Positions 6,389 through 13,728 of a stretch of DNA of 17,675 bases are shown here, piece after piece; position 1 is the first letter of the stretch; each line of letters begins with the position of its first letter. Origin of the DNA: REEB426 sp964551975 (GTDB taxonomy: Bacteria > Actinomycetota > Actinomycetes > S36-B12). A program made the translations under genes and the position numbers. Location: NCBI GenBank assembly GCA_964551975.1, contig CAZKFI010000050.1:1-17675 (forward strand). Reading direction: 5' to 3'. A model generated the notes under the pieces. That model was not told where the DNA came from. It ran no database searches and was given only the letters and a program-made list of their open reading frames with translations.

Positions 6389-7340
6389 TGGCGTACTCCC
6401 TCTGCTGAATGATCGTGGTTGGTTCGGTGGCAGTTCCGAAGAGATAAGCCGCGGAGTTCGTACCCTGCGACCACTCTTCGTAAGTGCGCTGCCCGCGGAC
6501 GAGAGCCATCGTTGCCATCGCTTCGGCCTGCCAAGCCGACGGGGCAAAGACCGTTGCCTGCACCACATCGGTCGCCGACGGTGCGCCGGTTTGCGGATTG
6601 ATGAGGTGGTGTCGACCCTGCCAGCGGCGCCGCAGGATGGATGAGGTGGCAACCCCTTGCCCGCTCGGATCGAGAATTCGCTCGGCCACCACCGGAGATT
6701 CCGTCAAGCGGTCGTCCCTGATGCCAATCGTCCAGGGCTCACCGTCGCAGGTGCCTCGGGCGGCGGCATCACCGCCGAGGTTGACCAGCACTCCGGTCGC
6801 ACCCGCTGCCATCAACTCTGCGCTGATGATGTCGGCCGCTAGGCCCTTGCCGATTCCCCCCGGATCCAGGGCGAGGTGCGCTGGGAGGCTCACCGTGGAC
6901 TCGTCCACGACCACGTCCGCCATACCCGGGGCGGCTCGAAGGTCTCGTGGCAGCGCTCCCGGGCCCCCAGTGGTGATCAGGTTGAAGTCCATGTCGTAGC
7001 CCAACGAGACCATCGAACGCAGGACCGTCGGGTCGAAGGCTCCCTGGGTCCACGACCATGCATCCTGCATTCGGCGCACCAGCAGGCCCAGGTCTGCGCT
7101 CACCGGAACTGCACCAGTGCCAGCCTGTGCATTGAGCTGCATCAACTCGCTGTCGCTACGAAAGCGAGTCCAGCACTGCTCAAGAAGTTCCACCCTGCGC
7201 ATCCCCAGTTGCGCGAGCTGCTGCGCAATGCTGGAGGTCTGCGCTGACACCAGAATCTGTGCGTGAGAACCCATGGCACGACCCTGGACCTCAGCCGTAC
7301 CCGCACCTGGTGGGCCGGCGTGCTCCTGCATCAGCTTCAT
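6381..7340 (-). CDS. apbE: FAD:protein FMN transferase (ApbE family)
   Basis: The 319-residue protein is an ApbE-type flavin transferase that splits FAD and attaches FMN covalently to a Thr/Ser of a target protein, using Mg. Motifs in order are FDPTVLRSM (102-110), ALDPGGIGKGLAAD (157-170), GVLVNLGGDAA (183-193), PWTIGIRDD (202-210), ATSS (231-234), HHLINPQTGAP (244-254) and AEAMAT (272-277). In the last motif the usual Mg-binding Asp of ADALAT is Glu. The start is uncertain: ATG at 7340 has GAGG close by, and the next ATG at 7331 is also possible. No signal peptide or lipobox is visible from any start. It lies between the basic-tail membrane protein and the haem membrane protein with minimal spacing. 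No FMN-acceptor motif of the SGAT type is found in the neighbouring proteins. Confidence 0.92.
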   Translation of the reverse strand: MKLMQEHAGPPGAGTAEVQGRAMGSHAQILVSAQTSSIAQQLAQLGMRRVELLEQCWTRFRSDSELMQLNAQAGTGAVPVSADLGLLVRRMQDAWSWTQGAFDPTVLRSMVSLGYDMDFNLITTGGPGALPRDLRAAPGMADVVVDESTVSLPAHLALDPGGIGKGLAADIISAELMAAGATGVLVNLGGDAAARGTCDGEPWTIGIRDDRLTESPVVAERILDPSGQGVATSSILRRRWQGRHHLINPQTGAPSATDVVQATVFAPSAWQAEAMATMALVRGQRTYEEWSQGTNSAAYLFGTATEPTTIIQQREYANA

Positions 7341-7344
7341 GACC

Positions 7345-7770
7345 TCAACTACTTTGCGTGGTGGTTTTCGGTTGCTGTGGTTTGGCCGGCTTGCGATTGC
7401 GCGGCTTGTCCTGCTTCTTTCCGCTCTGGGCCGCAGGCGCTTGGGCAGCAACCTGCTGGGCTGTTACCGGCGCTGGCTGAGCCAGAGCAATCCGCAGGTT
7501 CAATTGAGCGGCTACCTCATCCAGTTGCGCTCGGTAGTCGGCCAATTGGGTCGCCTGGTCCTGCAGGGCGGATGCATAGGCATCGAGTTCCGCCTGTGAG
7601 TAGCCAACGGTCGTGGTGGCCTCGGCCGATGACTCTGCAGCTGACGTGTCCGCAGCGGCAGCCTCCCGGATGCCGATCACACCCACCAGACCCAAGCAGG
7701 CGGCTACGGAAAGTCCCGTTGCCAGCACCATGTCACCGGATGACTTGCTGTTCCGCCTAGTCGTCGTCAT
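7345..7770 (-). CDS. Single-pass membrane protein with coiled coil and basic Lys/Pro/Gln tail
   Basis: I do not recognise this 141-residue protein. After a short basic N-terminus it has one hydrophobic segment (about 14-34) and an Ala/Ser/Thr-rich linker. An amphipathic helix follows at about 57-97 (SQAELDAYASALQDQATQL), with Leu/Ala spacing that suggests a coiled coil. The tail (about 117-141) is rich in Lys, Arg, Pro and Gln. The start is the ATG at 7770, which overlaps the end of the preceding gene by 14 bases and has a GAGGGG ribosome site seven bases upstream. The frame extends to 7872, but that part is the shadow of the acidic gene. Orientation is inferred as cytoplasmic N-terminus with the tail outside. 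The basic tail next to an acidic-tail partner suggests they may associate. Confidence 0.75.
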   Translation of the reverse strand: MTTTRRNSKSSGDMVLATGLSVAACLGLVGVIGIREAAAADTSAAESSAEATTTVGYSQAELDAYASALQDQATQLADYRAQLDEVAAQLNLRIALAQPAPVTAQQVAAQAPAAQSGKKQDKPRNRKPAKPQQPKTTTQSS

Positions 7771-8197
7771 CGTCGTGCCCCTCGTACTCGCTCTCATCAC
7801 CTTCGTGCTCGCCACTTTCGTGCTCGGCGCCGTGCTCTTCGCCCTCGTACTCATCCACTTCGGCATACTCACCCTCTTCGGCGTACTCGCCGTACTCCGG
7901 TGACTGTGACTTCGTGGGGGTGGAATCCTCGTCCACGTAGGCCTGGTTGCCAGGCTGTGTGATATCCGGAGAGCTCCCGCCGCTGTTCGTAACCAACGCG
8001 GGCAACTCGGGAAGTTGTGTCGGCGGTGCCGGCAACTCCGGGAGCACCACGGCTGTCGGTGTCAATGCGTTGACATCGTCAGCGATACTGGTGGTCTCCG
8101 GTGAGGCAACCTTGATCACGGCAATACCCGCGATCGTGGCTGCTGCCATGATTCCGGTGGCCGCGATGACTGCGGCGATAACGTCTTTTCGCTCCAT
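7757..8197 (-). CDS. Single-pass membrane protein with Asp/Glu/His-rich C-terminal tail
   Basis: I do not recognise this 146-residue protein. It has one N-terminal hydrophobic segment (about 6-28), a Pro-rich linker with the repeated LPELPA (52-67), and an extremely acidic tail from about residue 100. The tail contains EYGEYAEEGEYAEVDEYEG, four histidines (122, 126, 131, 141) and five terminal aspartates. Such tails often bind divalent cations, so a metal-buffering or sensing role is plausible but not shown. It is the first gene of the ApbE/ferric-reductase operon. The ATG at 8197 has no ribosome site but a TACCTT box seven bases upstream, which suggests a leaderless transcript. The longer frame to 8344 would cross that promoter and the operator repeats, so I rejected it. 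The opposite strand gives a fake hydrophobic ORF. Confidence 0.78.
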   Translation of the reverse strand: MERKDVIAAVIAATGIMAAATIAGIAVIKVASPETTSIADDVNALTPTAVVLPELPAPPTQLPELPALVTNSGGSSPDITQPGNQAYVDEDSTPTKSQSPEYGEYAEEGEYAEVDEYEGEEHGAEHESGEHEGDESEYEGHDDDDD

Positions 8198-8204
8198 GTC
8201 CACG

Positions 8205-8210
8205 AAGGTA
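8205..8210 (-). promoter_or_regulatory. Candidate -10 box (TACCTT) of the redox operon
   Basis: TACCTT on the minus strand matches TAnnnT and ends seven bases before the ATG at 8197, the spacing expected for a leaderless mRNA. The position of the -35 (about 8228-8233, ACCCGG) does not resemble TTGACA, which fits a promoter that needs an activator bound just upstream. Confidence 0.45.
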
Positions 8211-8237
8211 GGCCGCCCAGGCCAGGGCCGGGTGAGA

Positions 8238-8257
8238 CCAAGGTAAAGCCAAGGTAA
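8238..8257. promoter_or_regulatory. Direct-repeat operator, probable OmpR-type regulator site
   Basis: CCAAGGTAA occurs at 8238-8246 and again at 8249-8257, an exact 11-bp period. On the minus strand it reads TTACCTTGG twice. OmpR/PhoB-family regulators bind as head-to-tail dimers to direct repeats spaced by one helical turn. The site lies between the redox operon and the divergent OmpR-type regulator gene, about 40-60 bases upstream of the proposed leftward start and about 40-60 bases before the regulator's start codon. It could therefore serve activation of the operon and autoregulation. The repeat is directly seen; the bound protein is inferred. Confidence 0.6.
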
Positions 8258-8298
8258 GGAGTGAGCCCAACGCGATCGCACCGTGGGACGATCTGTGG

Positions 8299-8952
8299 GT
8301 GCGGGTTCTGGTTGTGGAGGATGATCCGGCGGTCGCGGAACCATTGATTGCTGGGCTTCAGCGGCATGGCTTCACCGTGCAGGCCTGCAGTTACGCCGTG
8401 CAGGTGGTTCCGGCCATCCAGGAGGAAGACCCGCACGTGGTGGTGCTTGACCTCGGGTTACCGGACGGTGACGGTCTGGACGTGCTGAAAGACATTCGCC
8501 GAATAAGTGACGTCCCGGTCATCATCCTTACTGCGCGTGGTGAAGAAACGGATCGCGTCATCGGCTTGGAACTCGGTAGCGACGACTATGTGGTCAAGCC
8601 GTTCTCGGTACGTGAACTCGCCGCACGCATTCGGGCTATCAGTCGTCGACGCCGCACTGAACCGGCAAGCCAGACTGAGCACCTTCACCTCGATAGGTCC
8701 CGGCACGAAGTGACGGTCGACGGATCGCACATCGAACTCACTGCAAAAGAGTTCGCGCTCCTTGCCGTATTGGCCGAGGAGCCGGGTCGAGTGATCTCGC
8801 GGCAGGAACTGTTCTCGCGCGTGTGGGATCCGGTGTGGATGGGAACAGGTAAGACCCTCGATGTGCACATTGCGTCATTGCGTCGGAAGTTGGGTGATAC
8901 CGACTTGATCGAGACGGTTCGTGGCGTCGGCTATCGACTGGTTGATCGGTGA
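8299..8952 (+). CDS. OmpR/PhoB-family response regulator
   Basis: The 217-residue two-domain regulator has a receiver domain (1-115) with acidic pocket EDD (7-9), phospho-acceptor Asp51 in VVLDLGLPDGDG, Thr78 in ILTARG and Lys100 in VVKPF. A winged-helix DNA-binding domain follows (about 125-217) with ELTAKEFALLAVLA, the recognition helix around KTLDVHIASLRRKL and the wing ETVRGVGYRL. All conserved phosphorylation residues are intact. It starts with GTG, and its stop overlaps the kinase start by four bases (GTGA). It is divergent from the ApbE/ferric-reductase operon with tandem 11-bp-spaced repeats between them, so that operon is its most likely target. The signal is unknown. Confidence 0.95.
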   Translation: MRVLVVEDDPAVAEPLIAGLQRHGFTVQACSYAVQVVPAIQEEDPHVVVLDLGLPDGDGLDVLKDIRRISDVPVIILTARGEETDRVIGLELGSDDYVVKPFSVRELAARIRAISRRRRTEPASQTEHLHLDRSRHEVTVDGSHIELTAKEFALLAVLAEEPGRVISRQELFSRVWDPVWMGTGKTLDVHIASLRRKLGDTDLIETVRGVGYRLVDR

Positions 8953-10307
8953 CCCGACGACTCCTGACCGTTATGGTGCTCCTGACCGGGGTGGTGTCCG
9001 TTGCACTGGCGATCCCACTAGCGATCATCGTTTCGCAGGACCAGAAGGCGGCGTTTGTCTCCGAACTCGAGGTCTACGCGCTGAGCACGGCCTCGGCACT
9101 TGCGTCCCAACCACCGGACTCTTGGGATGTAACGATCGATAGCATCGCATCGAACGTCGGCGGCAGAGTTGTTGTGGTGGACGACGCCCTGCAGTTGGTG
9201 GCAGACACCGACGACTCGGGCCTTGATCGCTCCTTCGACCGTCCCGAGATCCAGCAGGCACTCCAAGGTTCCCTGGCCTCGGACATTCGAGCATCGTCGA
9301 CCCTAGGGATCGACCTTCGTTACGTGGCAGCGCCGGTGATTCAAGACCAACAGGTCGTTGCTGCCGTCCGTCTTTCGCTACCAGAGGACCTGGTCACCGA
9401 GCGCATTCGTCAGACCCAGTTCTGGCTGGCGGTGTTCGTCATCGCGGTCATGGTGATCGCTGCGTTGGTTGCCTGGATACTGGCCCGCGGCATCGCCGCA
9501 CCACTGCTTGCCGTTGCCAACGTCGCTGCCGATCTCCCCGATGATCTAGGAATCCGAGCTGACGAGCAGCGCGGACCGGCCGAGGTACGTGCCGTCGCCC
9601 GAGCCCTGAACCATACGGCCGAGCGCCTAGCGCAACTGCTCCAGCGCGCCCAGGCGGTAGCTGCCGAGGCTTCGCATCACCTGCGCACTCCATTGACCGG
9701 TATTCGCCTACGAATCGAGGCGATCGAGGAGACCGCTTCGGATGCGGAGGTCGTGAAGCAGGCTGAGGCAGCGCTAACGGAGGTCGATCGACTCACCCGT
9801 CGCGTGGAGCAGATTCTGGCCCTGGCTCGCGGTGACGCGAAGGCGCATCCGCTCGAAGTCGTCGACATCGCCGCTGTACTGCGCGATCGCGTATCGAGTG
9901 TCCAGCCCGTGGCAGGTGATCGCGACATTACCGTGCAGGTGCGGTCAGCGCCGCAGGCCTGGGCCATGGCTACTGCCGGCAGTGTTGCTCGATGCATTGA
10001 TGAACTGTTGGCCAATGCCCTCACCTACGCAGGCACGCGTATAACGGCTGACCTAGAGGCAGGGGATGCCTTGGTCGTGCTCACGATCTGTGACGATGGG
10101 CCGGGCATTGACCCCGGGGATGAGTCGGTCATCTGGGGCCGGTTTCAACGCGGCCATGGAGCAGTGCCAGGCGGCAGCGGGTTGGGGTTGGCGCTGGTTC
10201 GTGAGTCCGTCGAGGACAGTGGCGGCTCTGTCGAACTCTCCACCCAACCCGGGGCTGGTCTCACGGTGACGCTGCGCTGGGCTGCAGCGGACGGGACTTC
10301 GAGTTAG
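8949..10307 (+). CDS. Membrane sensor histidine kinase (HAMP-HisKA-HATPase_c)
   Basis: The 452-residue partner of the preceding regulator has a classical layout. It runs: transmembrane segment about 6-29, extracytoplasmic sensor region about 30-157, second transmembrane segment about 158-180, HAMP-like linker to about 235, dimerisation domain with the H-box SHHLRTPLTG (phospho-His243 by pattern), and ATPase domain. The N-box is DELLANALTY (Asn356), G1 is CDDGPGID (381-388) and G2 is GGSGLGLALV (408-417). All catalytic motifs are intact. The sensor region has no recognisable ligand motif. The GTG start overlaps the regulator stop, so the two are co-translated. The 3' end overlaps the convergent TMEM175-type gene by four bases. 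The stimulus may relate to redox or metal status, inferred from the divergent operon only. Confidence 0.94.
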   Translation: MTRRLLTVMVLLTGVVSVALAIPLAIIVSQDQKAAFVSELEVYALSTASALASQPPDSWDVTIDSIASNVGGRVVVVDDALQLVADTDDSGLDRSFDRPEIQQALQGSLASDIRASSTLGIDLRYVAAPVIQDQQVVAAVRLSLPEDLVTERIRQTQFWLAVFVIAVMVIAALVAWILARGIAAPLLAVANVAADLPDDLGIRADEQRGPAEVRAVARALNHTAERLAQLLQRAQAVAAEASHHLRTPLTGIRLRIEAIEETASDAEVVKQAEAALTEVDRLTRRVEQILALARGDAKAHPLEVVDIAAVLRDRVSSVQPVAGDRDITVQVRSAPQAWAMATAGSVARCIDELLANALTYAGTRITADLEAGDALVVLTICDDGPGIDPGDESVIWGRFQRGHGAVPGGSGLGLALVRESVEDSGGSVELSTQPGAGLTVTLRWAAADGTSS

Positions 10308-10954
10308 GACGCTACTTGTTCTCGACGACTATCAATTCGAGCCAGAATCCATCCCAGTGGCAGGAGGCCAAATGGCAGCCACCAACTCAATGCCGGCGCG
10401 AACAAAGAGACGATGCCGATCGAGGCAAACATCGTCGTATACAGCAGACCACGCAGCTTGCCGGCCGATCCTGGGCTGACTCCCGGCTCAACAAGTTCCG
10501 GGTGGCGACGCAGGTGCACGCTAATGAGTCCAGCGATGGCACTCAGTAGTGCCAGGGTTCCCCAGTAGAGCAGTCCTGCGCCGCCCAGGCCTTCACCACC
10601 GGACCATTCCAGGACCTTGCCTGAGATTCCTTCACCGAAGAGTGCACTCGTCCACGGAAGAATGACGATGCCGAACAACCAGACCAGGTTGTACCAGAAG
10701 AGCACCGTGTCGTAGGCCACGAGTTGGGCCAGGACTCGTGCGTGTACCTGCCACATGAGGGCGACAACAACGAATGTGAATGCAAAGGTCGTGATGACAC
10801 TGCTGTTGTCGGCGATTACCTGCCAGACGGTTTCGTCATCACTCTTGCCTCGTAGGTCGACAACCGACAGCACGAGCAGAGTGATGGCCACAGCCACCAC
10901 GGCATCGGTGAAATTGATGAGTCGTTCCAGGGGCCGGCCGCGGGACACCCTCAT
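10304..10954 (-). CDS. TMEM175-family membrane protein (putative potassium channel)
   Basis: The 216-residue protein has about five to six hydrophobic segments and the TMEM175/DUF1211 signature near its N-terminus: R-x3-F-[ST]-D, here RLINFTDAVVAVAITLLVL (11-29). The usual FSD is FTD. Bacterial TMEM175 proteins assemble as tetramers that conduct potassium; length is as expected. The ATG at 10954 is preceded by GGAGG with seven bases of spacing, a good ribosome site. It lies 27 bases downstream of the GGDEF-like gene on the same strand, so it probably shares the glycosyltransferase operon. Its stop codon overlaps that of the convergent kinase. Channel activity is inferred from family. Confidence 0.82.
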   Translation of the reverse strand: MRVSRGRPLERLINFTDAVVAVAITLLVLSVVDLRGKSDDETVWQVIADNSSVITTFAFTFVVVALMWQVHARVLAQLVAYDTVLFWYNLVWLFGIVILPWTSALFGEGISGKVLEWSGGEGLGGAGLLYWGTLALLSAIAGLISVHLRRHPELVEPGVSPGSAGKLRGLLYTTMFASIGIVSLFAPALSWWLPFGLLPLGWILARIDSRREQVAS

Positions 10955-10981
10955 CGTGGGCCTCCACTGTTTGAGACGTAA

Positions 10982-12259
10982 TCAGTCACGGGCAGTACCG
11001 CTCGATTGGGTCTTGCTTGGCGCCGAGCTGAGCTGACTCAGGTCGACGAGCAGCTGCTGGAAGGTGGTCTTCGGTCCGGAGACCACCCGGGCATGGAACG
11101 TGATGGGTGATTTGCCGAGTGCTATCCCTGAGTCCGCCAATGCGGCTTCAATCTGGTGAATCAGTGGCCCAGACTTCGGTGCCTCACCAAAACCGAGGAT
11201 GAGGAAGCGATCGCCATCCCATCGGGCTGCCTGCTGGCCCTCGGTGCACTGGCTTCGTAAGACCTGGGCGGTTCTATCGATAACGGAATCCCCGTATTCA
11301 AGTCCGTACCGCGCATTGATGCCGGTCATGTCGGCAATATCGATTTCCACGATGTAGCGGGCGTCATCTGGCGACTCGATCGCTCGATCAATACTGTTCG
11401 CAACCGAGGTCAACCCCTGCCGAGAAAGCAGGCCGGTCAATGGATCCAGGGTTGCTGAAGTGTTTCGTCGCAACTCCTCAAGCGTGATGCGATCGATGTT
11501 GTTCAGACGAAGGCGTAGGACGGTCCATCCAGCAAGCAAACCTGAGAGTGCGGCAATCGCCCAGAGCAAGGTGTCCACGGCCTCGATTTGGAATCCTGCC
11601 CAGACGATGATGAGCCATTGGATAAGGCCTGATGGGATTGCGACACGCCATGACAGCGTGATGGCCGGCATGATGGTGATGACGACAATGCAATAGGTCA
11701 GCGTGACGGGGCTATCGAGGGCTACCGCATCCCAGGAGAGCTTGGCCGTGAAGAGCACCGTCACGATAGCCATCACCAATGTCATCGTTCGCGTCTTCAC
11801 ACCGCGTCGATCCAAGCGCTGCGCGAGGATCAACATGAGGAGCCCGAATACCACTGACACCAATCGGCTGAGGTCTTGGTTGATGGGCGATAGAAGGGCG
11901 TTGACGAGCGCGAAGATGACGACGAGCGCACCGAGAAAGGCCAAACCCAGCGGGACTGTCGCCCGGGCCGACTCTGCACGGGCATAGGCAAAGGGATCCG
12001 AACCGAGTTCCACCCCTTTTTCTTTCGCCTGGGTCACGGTCATTTCCCCTTCCACGAGGCGTCGAGCTGAACCATCGGTGAGCCATGGCCCCGGCAAAAA
12101 GGCTCGAACTTGTCGGGGGTGAATCTGTCCAGGCCATGGAACGACCTTCGCCAAGGTCAGTCCGAGATAGATGATGGTGTTGAAGGCTACGAATAGCGTG
12201 AAGGCCAGAAACCAGGGCTCCTCAAGGATGCTTTCTGGTAGCAGGATGCCTGTTCTCAT
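10982..12259 (-). CDS. Membrane protein with degenerate GGDEF domain
   Basis: The 425-residue protein has an N-terminal membrane region: one segment at about 15-38, a cytoplasmic-looking stretch, then about six more segments between 103 and 248. A GGDEF domain follows (about 268-420). The domain opening DPLTGLLSRQG (272-282), the DIADMTGINARYGLEYGD segment (307-324) and the motif region ARWDGDRFLILGF (345-357) identify the fold. The signature GGDEF is replaced by DGDRF (348-352), losing the first Gly and the catalytic/metal acidic residue, and no RxxD inhibitory site is seen before it. It is therefore unlikely to make c-di-GMP and may instead bind nucleotide or a partner. Its ATG overlaps the glycosyltransferase stop by four bases, so it is probably a regulatory subunit of polysaccharide synthesis (inference). 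Confidence 0.87.
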   Translation of the reverse strand: MRTGILLPESILEEPWFLAFTLFVAFNTIIYLGLTLAKVVPWPGQIHPRQVRAFLPGPWLTDGSARRLVEGEMTVTQAKEKGVELGSDPFAYARAESARATVPLGLAFLGALVVIFALVNALLSPINQDLSRLVSVVFGLLMLILAQRLDRRGVKTRTMTLVMAIVTVLFTAKLSWDAVALDSPVTLTYCIVVITIMPAITLSWRVAIPSGLIQWLIIVWAGFQIEAVDTLLWAIAALSGLLAGWTVLRLRLNNIDRITLEELRRNTSATLDPLTGLLSRQGLTSVANSIDRAIESPDDARYIVEIDIADMTGINARYGLEYGDSVIDRTAQVLRSQCTEGQQAARWDGDRFLILGFGEAPKSGPLIHQIEAALADSGIALGKSPITFHARVVSGPKTTFQQLLVDLSQLSSAPSKTQSSGTARD

Positions 12260-13695
12260 GATGCGGCCTGCAGGTTCTGTCGTTCGACGTGACCCCAGTT
12301 GGCTTGTCTGTTGAGGGCAATATCAAACAGGCAGGTGAGGAACACGATCTGCAGGTAGACGTCATAGAGCAGTTCTGGGATGAGTGCTGCCGCCAGCAGT
12401 CGGCCACGCCAACCTGCCTGCCACACCGTGATTACCCGCTCAGCAAGGAAAATTGCGCCGACTGCCGTCCAGAACGGAAACCAGATCCACTGATCGATGG
12501 CGAACGCCGTGATGAGCATCAACGCCAGGGCGGCGTTGAGTGCGACGGTGCCGTATCCGATCCCGAGTTGCTGTCCCCAGTACCGAATGGTGGCACGTGT
12601 CATGCCATAGGCACCAAGGTTCTCTAGCGCTCCGCGTTGCCAACGCTTGCGTTGTCGCCACAGGTTGCGCCAGGTTGGCATGACCTCGGTGATCACCGCG
12701 CACTCCCTCGGCGAGATCATGGTGGCGCCAAGGGATTTGAGTGCAAGGGTGAGTTCATTGTCTTCGGTGAGTGCAGCCGTGTCATACACCTGACCGGGCT
12801 GTCCCGGGATGAAGAGACCGCGAGCCGCAGCAACATCAATCAGGGCCGTTGCCCGGAACATGGTGGCGGTTCCGGTAAGGACGAATACTCGGCCGCGTCT
12901 AGCTTGGATCTGGCGGGAGTATCGGGTGTATTCGTTGCGCTGAAACTGTCCGATCAGGCCGTGCCCCGGTTCACCGTAGAAGACTCCCCCCACTGCCGTG
13001 AGTTCCGGATCTTCGTGCAGTTGACGGGTGGCCTCGGCGATGAATCCTGGGGCCAGACTGGTGTCAGCGTCCATCACCAGGATGACGTCACTAGCCGTCG
13101 CACTCGGCAGGATTCTGGCGAGGACCTGATTCAGAGCGCCACCTTTTTTATGGACGTTCCCGACCGTCGCGAAAACCTCATGACCCATGGCTTGGGCGAC
13201 TGCAGCGGTGCCGTCCGTGCAATTGTCGGCGACAACGATGACGCGATCGGGCGGCCTGTGCTGTTGGCTCAACGCTCGCAGTGTGTCCGGCAGCGAAACT
13301 TCCTCGTTGTGGGCTGGAACCAGCGCCGTGACTCGAAGCTGTGTGGGCGGCGAATGCGGGGTACCCGGTGCCCGCAGTTCACGCAGGAGCGTGCGCTTGG
13401 GTGTCAGGGTCAACACGGCTCCAAGCGCCTCCAAGCTGACGGCCGTCAGCGCGATGAGGACGATGCCGAGCAGTGAGGCCATCACGATGACAGCCGGGGG
13501 ACGTTCCTCGGAGATCAGGATCTGGATTCCGAGGACCTTGGTTAACTCCGCAGGGCGGGTTTCGACGTCCTGTTCTGCATTGACAGCGACGAAAAGCGCG
13601 ATACCCGTGACCAGGCCTATGGCGCCGAGAACGATGGCCACCACGATGCGGCTGTAGAAGGCCGCGCCCGCCGATCCCACCCCTGCGGAGGACAC
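12256..13695 (-). CDS. Processive family 2 glycosyltransferase (exopolysaccharide synthase-like)
   Basis: The 479-residue integral membrane enzyme resembles cellulose, hyaluronan and poly-GlcNAc synthases, which use a nucleotide sugar to extend a beta-linked polymer and move it across the membrane. Two membrane segments (about 16-38 and 68-95) precede the GT-A catalytic domain. That domain carries VPAHNEE (126-132), DNCTDGT (157-163), the metal-binding DAD (209-211), TEDNELT (310-316, catalytic Asp312) and QRKRW (348-352, the QxxRW polymer-site motif). Further membrane segments follow (about 378-400, 404-422, 433-460). Start is GTG at 13695, 33 bases after the response-regulator stop, so the genes are likely cotranscribed. 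All catalytic residues look intact. The polymer cannot be predicted. There is no PilZ domain, so control may run through the adjacent GGDEF-like protein. Confidence 0.9.
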   Translation of the reverse strand: MSSAGVGSAGAAFYSRIVVAIVLGAIGLVTGIALFVAVNAEQDVETRPAELTKVLGIQILISEERPPAVIVMASLLGIVLIALTAVSLEALGAVLTLTPKRTLLRELRAPGTPHSPPTQLRVTALVPAHNEEVSLPDTLRALSQQHRPPDRVIVVADNCTDGTAAVAQAMGHEVFATVGNVHKKGGALNQVLARILPSATASDVILVMDADTSLAPGFIAEATRQLHEDPELTAVGGVFYGEPGHGLIGQFQRNEYTRYSRQIQARRGRVFVLTGTATMFRATALIDVAAARGLFIPGQPGQVYDTAALTEDNELTLALKSLGATMISPRECAVITEVMPTWRNLWRQRKRWQRGALENLGAYGMTRATIRYWGQQLGIGYGTVALNAALALMLITAFAIDQWIWFPFWTAVGAIFLAERVITVWQAGWRGRLLAAALIPELLYDVYLQIVFLTCLFDIALNRQANWGHVERQNLQAAS

Positions 13696-13728
13696 AGGCC
13701 TATGGTGCCCTACGCCGCGATCTGGTCC

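Noticed and set aside
6389..6652. N-terminal extension of the ferric-reductase-like frame
   Set aside because: It overlaps the conserved C-terminal half of apbE in another frame and is low-complexity Arg/Ser/Pro-rich sequence typical of shadow frames.
7613..7903. Rightward 96-residue ORF ending in a strongly hydrophobic, membrane-like segment
   Set aside because: It is the exact antisense of the Asp/Glu/His-rich tail. GAA/GAG/GAC codons read backwards give Phe/Leu/Val, so the hydrophobicity is an artefact. It has no ribosome site, and the minus-strand genes fit the operon.
12637..13476. 279-residue rightward ORF opposite the glycosyltransferase
   Set aside because: It is antisense to the catalytic domain carrying DAD, TED and QxxRW. 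High-GC DNA commonly leaves such long opposite frames open.
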